This document shows, piece by piece, positions 34,229 through 37,838 of a stretch of 37,838 nt of DNA. The stretch covers positions 1 to 37,838 of the forward strand of contig JAKOXU010000096.1 in assembly GCA_029780875.1 (NCBI GenBank), written 5' to 3'. The translations under genes and the position numbers were made by a program. Source of the DNA: Bacillota bacterium. Lineage in GTDB: Bacteria; Bacillota; Clostridia; Oscillospirales; Acutalibacteraceae. Within the stretch, counting starts at the first letter, position 1. Every line of letters begins with the position of its first letter. Below the pieces are notes generated by a model. The model ran no database searches. It was not told the origin of the DNA and worked only from the letters and a program-made list of their open reading frames with translations.

Positions 34229-34954
34229 CTATGATATCACTACAATAGTAATGTTATCGCCTCCACCGCAGTTATTGGCCGCCTCAATCAGCTTATCAGG
34301 CAGCGCCTCTATGCTGTGCCCGAGGTAGTACCTGTAAATCTGCTCATCATCTATGTAATTTGTAAGCCCGTCAGTACACATAAGGACTGCCTCATTTTCT
34401 CCCAGCTGCTGCTGGCAGTAATCGAAATCTATCTTTTTCTCAACGCCGATTGCCTTGGTAATAATATTCTTTTTGGGATGCTTTCTTGCCTCCTGTTCGG
34501 TAAGCTGCCCTGTTTCAAGGAGGTCCTGCACCACGGAATGGTCCCTTGTAAGCCTGAAAATGCCCTCTTTGTTGAGATAATAAGCCCTGCTGTCCCCCAC
34601 ATGGGCAATATGGGCAATCCTGTCGACAACAAGGGCTAATACGGCGGTAGTCCCCATGCCTTCCAGATTTTCGTCGTTTAAAGCCATATCGAAAATGCTC
34701 GAATTTGCCTCGCCAACCACCGACTGCAGCATCTCCTTGATGGCGGCTTCAGGCATTCCTTCCCTATAGTATTCCTTTATCTTCTTTCCCATTATATCAC
34801 AAACCATCAAGCTGGCAACATTTCCGCCTTTGGCGCCGCCCATCCCGTCGCAAACAACAGCAAAAGCCGCACCGCCCGGAAGCTCTCCGACAGTGAACGC
34901 GTCTTGGTTGGTAGCCCTTGCCCTGCCGATATCGGATCTACCCAATAGTCTCAT
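34229..34954 (-). CDS. prpC: PP2C-type Ser/Thr phosphatase (PrpC/Stp)
   Basis: Dephosphorylates the kinase and its targets. The 241 residues are typical of the bacterial PPM family. The metal-binding aspartates lie in VVCDGMGGAKGG, HVGDSRAYYL, MCTDGLTNYI and GGGDNITIVV, and the N-terminus has SDIGRARATNQD. The start is ATG 34954, with GGGGAGG inside the end of rlmN; the genes overlap by 17 bases, so they are coupled. The gap to the kinase gene downstream is 106 bases, the widest within this run; I see no convincing promoter in it. Confidence 0.95.
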   Translation of the reverse strand: MRLLGRSDIGRARATNQDAFTVGELPGGAAFAVVCDGMGGAKGGNVASLMVCDIMGKKIKEYYREGMPEAAIKEMLQSVVGEANSSIFDMALNDENLEGMGTTAVLALVVDRIAHIAHVGDSRAYYLNKEGIFRLTRDHSVVQDLLETGQLTEQEARKHPKKNIITKAIGVEKKIDFDYCQQQLGENEAVLMCTDGLTNYIDDEQIYRYYLGHSIEALPDKLIEAANNCGGGDNITIVVIS

Positions 34955-36002
34955 GAAAGTTTACCTCCCCAAAATCCCTTCTACCGCGAAGCTGGCCGCA
35001 CGAAGCATTAATGTCAGCTCCCAAGGTCCGGCGGATTGTCACATTCAACCCGCCCTTTTCGAGGATTGACTTAAACCTGTCCATCCTCTCTTTAGAGCTT
35101 TTTTTATGGTCCTTTCCCGAAACAGCGTTTGCGGGGATCAAGTTAACATGGCAAAGCATGCCTTTCAAGATTCTCGAAAGCTGCAGGGCACATTCATCAC
35201 TGTCATTTATTTCGTCAATAAGGGCATATTCAAAGGAAATACGCCGTTTCGTCATGTCAATGTATGTCTTGCAAGCCTCGATTAGCTCACAGATACCCCA
35301 TTTTTTATTTACAGGCATCAATTTTGTCCTAACTTCATCAAAAGGCGCGTGCAGCGATACCGACAAAGTCAAGGGAAACTTAAATTTCGCAAGTTCATAA
35401 ATCTTATCCACAATCCCGCATGTAGACAGTGTCACATGGCGAAGGCTCAAATTTGCCCCCTCTTTATGAGACACAAGCTCCAAAAAACCAATGGTGTTGT
35501 CGAAATTGTCTAAAGGCTCCCCCATTCCCATGAGCACAATGTTGGAAACCCTGACACCCATGTCCTTTTCCGCAGCATAAATCTGGGAGAGCATTTCAGA
35601 AGCTGTCAGGTTCCGGGTAAACCCGCCCATTCCCGTAGCGCAAAATGAACAGCCCATTTTGCACCCGCCTTGGGTAGAAATGCACATAGAATACCCGTGC
35701 CTGTACTTCATCAAAACGGCCTCAACCAACTCACCGTCAAAAAGCTTTAATAGATATTTTACAGTATCATCTATGCAAGATACAAGCTTTTTTTCAATTT
35801 TTGCGCCAAAAATGCTAAAATCAGCCTGCAATTTTTCCCTAAAGCCTGCAGGCAAATCAGTCATTTCCGAAAAGGAGCCGGCCTTTTTCCTGTGCAGCCA
35901 GTGAAAAATCTGCACAGCCCTATACCCCGGCTCATTGTAGCCTGCCAAAATCTCCTTCAGTTCCTCGGGAGTTTTCGACAAAATATCCCTGTCTATAAAC
36001 AA
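34938..36002 (-). CDS. rlmN: Dual-specificity 23S rRNA/tRNA adenine-C2 methyltransferase RlmN
   Basis: A radical SAM enzyme that methylates A2503 of 23S rRNA and A37 of some tRNAs. It has 354 residues. The cluster motif C-x3-C-x2-C is in GGCKMGCSFCATGMGG. The conserved MGMGEPLDNFDN and the C-terminal mechanistic cysteine in INASCGQLRGRR are present. The catalytic methylated cysteine is expected in LSTCG. The start is TTG 36002, two bases after the rsmB stop, with AGAGGTG overlapping the end of rsmB; the short spacing is unusual, but no ATG offers a better choice. Confidence 0.95.
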   Translation of the reverse strand: MFIDRDILSKTPEELKEILAGYNEPGYRAVQIFHWLHRKKAGSFSEMTDLPAGFREKLQADFSIFGAKIEKKLVSCIDDTVKYLLKLFDGELVEAVLMKYRHGYSMCISTQGGCKMGCSFCATGMGGFTRNLTASEMLSQIYAAEKDMGVRVSNIVLMGMGEPLDNFDNTIGFLELVSHKEGANLSLRHVTLSTCGIVDKIYELAKFKFPLTLSVSLHAPFDEVRTKLMPVNKKWGICELIEACKTYIDMTKRRISFEYALIDEINDSDECALQLSRILKGMLCHVNLIPANAVSGKDHKKSSKERMDRFKSILEKGGLNVTIRRTLGADINASCGQLRGRRDFGEVNFHETIG

Positions 36003-36003
36003 T

Positions 36004-37314
36004 TCACCTCTTTTTAAACCCGGCGATATAAAACCCGTCGGTGCCGTGGATATGGGGCATCAGGGTAATCTCAAACCCGCCTCCGCTTTCCTTTACAAAG
36101 GGCGGCAGCGAAAGGATAAGGGGCTCAAAATCCACCCTCTCGTTGAGGAACCGCTCAACAACCCGACTGTTTTCCTTCGGGTTTAAGGTGCAAGTCGAGT
36201 AAAATAGCCTGCCGCCTTCCTTTACAAGCTCCGCCGACAGGGAAAGTATCTTATACTGCAGCTCGGGCAGCTCTGGATTTGGCTCCCTCTCCTTTATCTC
36301 GGGCTTTCTTCTTATAATTCCAAGGCCAGAGCAGGGCACATCGCACAGCACCGCATCGGCATGCTCCAAATTAACTTGAGGCTCCGCCGCATCCCTCAAG
36401 ACAGCTTTTACATTGTTGAGTCCTAACCGGGCAGCCCCCTTCTCAATAAGGGAAAGGCGGCTTTCCCTTACATCGCAGGCCACAACCTCCCCTTTGCCTT
36501 CCATCATCTCGGCCATGGTAAAGGCCTTGCCTCCGGGAGCGGCGCACACATCAATCACCCTCTCCCCCGGTTTTGGGCCCACGCAAAAGGCGCAAATTTG
36601 GGAGGATAAATCCTGTATGTGAAAAAGGCCCTCACTAAAAGCCTTGAGCTTTTCAACAGCCCCCGCGTTCCGAAGCCGCACCGCATCAATAAGCCCTTCC
36701 ACAGGCTCGGCGTCAACCCCTTCCGCGGCCAATTTTTCCACCAATTTCTCAAGGGTAATTTTAGTGGTATTCACCCTTGCCGTCAAAGGAGCCGGCCCAA
36801 CTAAAGCCTTGATTAGCCCCTTTGCCTTTTCCTCCCCGTAAGCTTTGGTCCACAAGTCCACCAGCCACCGGGGAGCCGAATACCCTCCGTAAACATCATC
36901 TTCCAAAATGCCTAATAGCTTCTCTCTGCCCTCTCTCTGCACAGCCCTCAGCACTGCGTTGACAAACCCGGCCGCCGCTCCCTGCCCGCTGGATTTTGCC
37001 AAGGTAACACACTCATTTACCGCGGCAAAGGAAGGCACCTTGTCCATAAATAACAGCTGATAGACTCCCATCCGCAGTATCTCCAACACCACAGGGGAAA
37101 TTTTCTTCAGGGGCACCTTTGAAAACCTTGCGATGACCTTATCCAAAGGCTGCTTCCTCTCCAGCACCCCGTAAAAAAGGGCGGCGGCAAAGGAGGCGTC
37201 CCTGCTGTCAAGCCCCGCTTTTTCAAGGGCATTGTCAAAAACTATATTGGAGTATCCCTTTTTCACATCCACCTTGACAAGGGCATCAAGGACAATTTTT
37301 CTTGTATTTTTCAT
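36004..37314 (-). CDS. rsmB: 16S rRNA (cytosine-967-C5) methyltransferase RsmB
   Basis: Methylates C967 (E. coli numbering) of 16S rRNA. It has about 436 residues. A NusB-like helical RNA-binding domain (about 1-140) is followed by the RsmB/NOP methyltransferase. The SAM site is VIDVCAAPGGKAFTMAE. The two catalytic cysteines lie in VLCDVPCSGLGIIRRKPE and FYSTCTLNPKEN. The start is ATG 37314; a TTG directly before it at 37317 could also serve, since AAAGG lies 11 bases upstream of the ATG. It is followed within two bases by rlmN, as in other Firmicutes. Confidence 0.95.
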   Translation of the reverse strand: MKNTRKIVLDALVKVDVKKGYSNIVFDNALEKAGLDSRDASFAAALFYGVLERKQPLDKVIARFSKVPLKKISPVVLEILRMGVYQLLFMDKVPSFAAVNECVTLAKSSGQGAAAGFVNAVLRAVQREGREKLLGILEDDVYGGYSAPRWLVDLWTKAYGEEKAKGLIKALVGPAPLTARVNTTKITLEKLVEKLAAEGVDAEPVEGLIDAVRLRNAGAVEKLKAFSEGLFHIQDLSSQICAFCVGPKPGERVIDVCAAPGGKAFTMAEMMEGKGEVVACDVRESRLSLIEKGAARLGLNNVKAVLRDAAEPQVNLEHADAVLCDVPCSGLGIIRRKPEIKEREPNPELPELQYKILSLSAELVKEGGRLFYSTCTLNPKENSRVVERFLNERVDFEPLILSLPPFVKESGGGFEITLMPHIHGTDGFYIAGFKKR

Positions 37315-37345
37315 CAAAAGCCAAGCCTTTCAAACCCAAAAGGCA

Positions 37346-37838
37346 CTAATTTCTTCTCCTGTTCACCAGCAAAAGCAGCCTCAACAGCTGCAAAACGGAA
37401 ACCACAGTCGCCGCAACATAGGTCATGGCGGCAGCCGTCAAAACTTTTCTGGCGCCGTGCAGCTCTTGCTCATACAAAATCCCGTTATCGGCAAGCAGCT
37501 TCATGGCCCGCCTTGAAGCGTTAAACTCCACAGGCAGCGTCACAAAATGAAAGATTGCCGTCGCGGAAAAAAGGATAAGGCCGATATCTACAAGCAGGCT
37601 CGACCCGCCGGTAAAGAAAAGCCCCAACATAACAAGGAAAATCCCTACAGGATATCCGAGATTTGCAACGGGATATATGGCGCTGCGCAGCTTTATGGGC
37701 ACATAGCTGGTTCTATGCTGGATGGCGTGTCCCGCCTCATGGGCGGCAATCCCAACGGCGGCAACAGAAGTGCCATTGAAAACCTGAGGCGACAGCCTAA
37801 TCACATTTTTCCGGGGATCATAGTGGTCACCCAACATC
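37346..37838 (-). CDS. YugP-type zinc metallopeptidase, C-terminal part (cut by window edge)
   Basis: A membrane-bound zinc peptidase of the YugP family, of unknown substrate. The 5' end lies beyond the window; about 164 of the usual roughly 225-230 residues are present. The zinc motif HEAGH lies in GIAAHEAGHAIQHRTSY, with the third-ligand region LPVEFNASRRAMKLL downstream. Two or three membrane helices follow the motif, with a last one near the C-terminus before the basic end NRRRN. It lies 31 bases upstream of rsmB on the same strand. The Met encoded at 37837 is internal and not the true start. Confidence 0.88.
   Translation of the reverse strand, partial: MLGDHYDPRKNVIRLSPQVFNGTSVAAVGIAAHEAGHAIQHRTSYVPIKLRSAIYPVANLGYPVGIFLVMLGLFFTGGSSLLVDIGLILFSATAIFHFVTLPVEFNASRRAMKLLADNGILYEQELHGARKVLTAAAMTYVAATVVSVLQLLRLLLLVNRRRN

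Overview
The window looks like a chromosomal segment of an endospore-forming member of the Clostridia. It carries spoIVA, sipL, spoVM and a SpoIVFA/SpoIVFB-like pair, and a run of housekeeping genes in the same order as Bacillus subtilis (rsmB-rlmN-prpC-prkC-rsgA-thiN-spoVM). TTG and GTG starts behind strong Shine-Dalgarno sequences are common. I see no tRNA, rRNA, CRISPR array, insertion sequence or prophage. An Oscillospiraceae/Ruminococcaceae-like source is a guess from gene content and style, not a demonstrated placement.

Layout. 1-2769 (+): aromatic amino-acid genes aroA (cut by the window edge), aroC and pheA, translationally overlapped and ending in a terminator shared with the next operon. 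2818-5327 (-): a DUF815-type AAA ATPase, a small unknown protein and an orphan metal/cobalamin-binding lipoprotein, behind a near-consensus promoter. 5677-7518 (+): a secreted calcineurin-like phosphoesterase with an SEDP/SEAP repeat stalk and a sortase-like tail. 7681-10924 (+): ilvB-ilvN-ilvC. 10966-12138 (-): an M24 peptidase. 12334-15123 (+): an ECF sigma factor and a membrane-anchored beta-propeller protein, a probable signalling pair. 15184-20486 (-): a YkvI-type membrane protein, a YifB/ComM ATPase and a P-type ATPase whose signature motifs are eroded. 20614-23104 (-): the coupled radical-SAM/DUF2344 pair. 23235-25112 (-): an LtaS-like sulfatase-fold enzyme. 25305-26847 (+): an M23/M50 pair resembling SpoIVFA/SpoIVFB. 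26898-29966 (-): sipL-spoIVA. 30151-37838 (-): a housekeeping/signalling run ending in a 46-residue membrane protein and spoVM.

How the genes fit together. The strongest biological theme is sporulation. SpoVM marks the forespore surface, SpoIVA polymerises there, and SipL binds SpoIVA through its LysM domain. All three lie within 3.4 kb on one strand, together with an unrecognised small membrane protein directly in front of spoVM and three direct repeats in the intergenic space upstream of it. The M23/M50 pair next door would act on pro-sigma-K. The PASTA kinase and its phosphatase form a reversible Ser/Thr switch, flanked by ribosome-maturation genes (rsgA, rlmN, rsmB).

Best candidates for something new: the ECF sigma/beta-propeller pair, the pseudo-enzyme P-type ATPase, and the small membrane protein with its repeat array ahead of spoVM.
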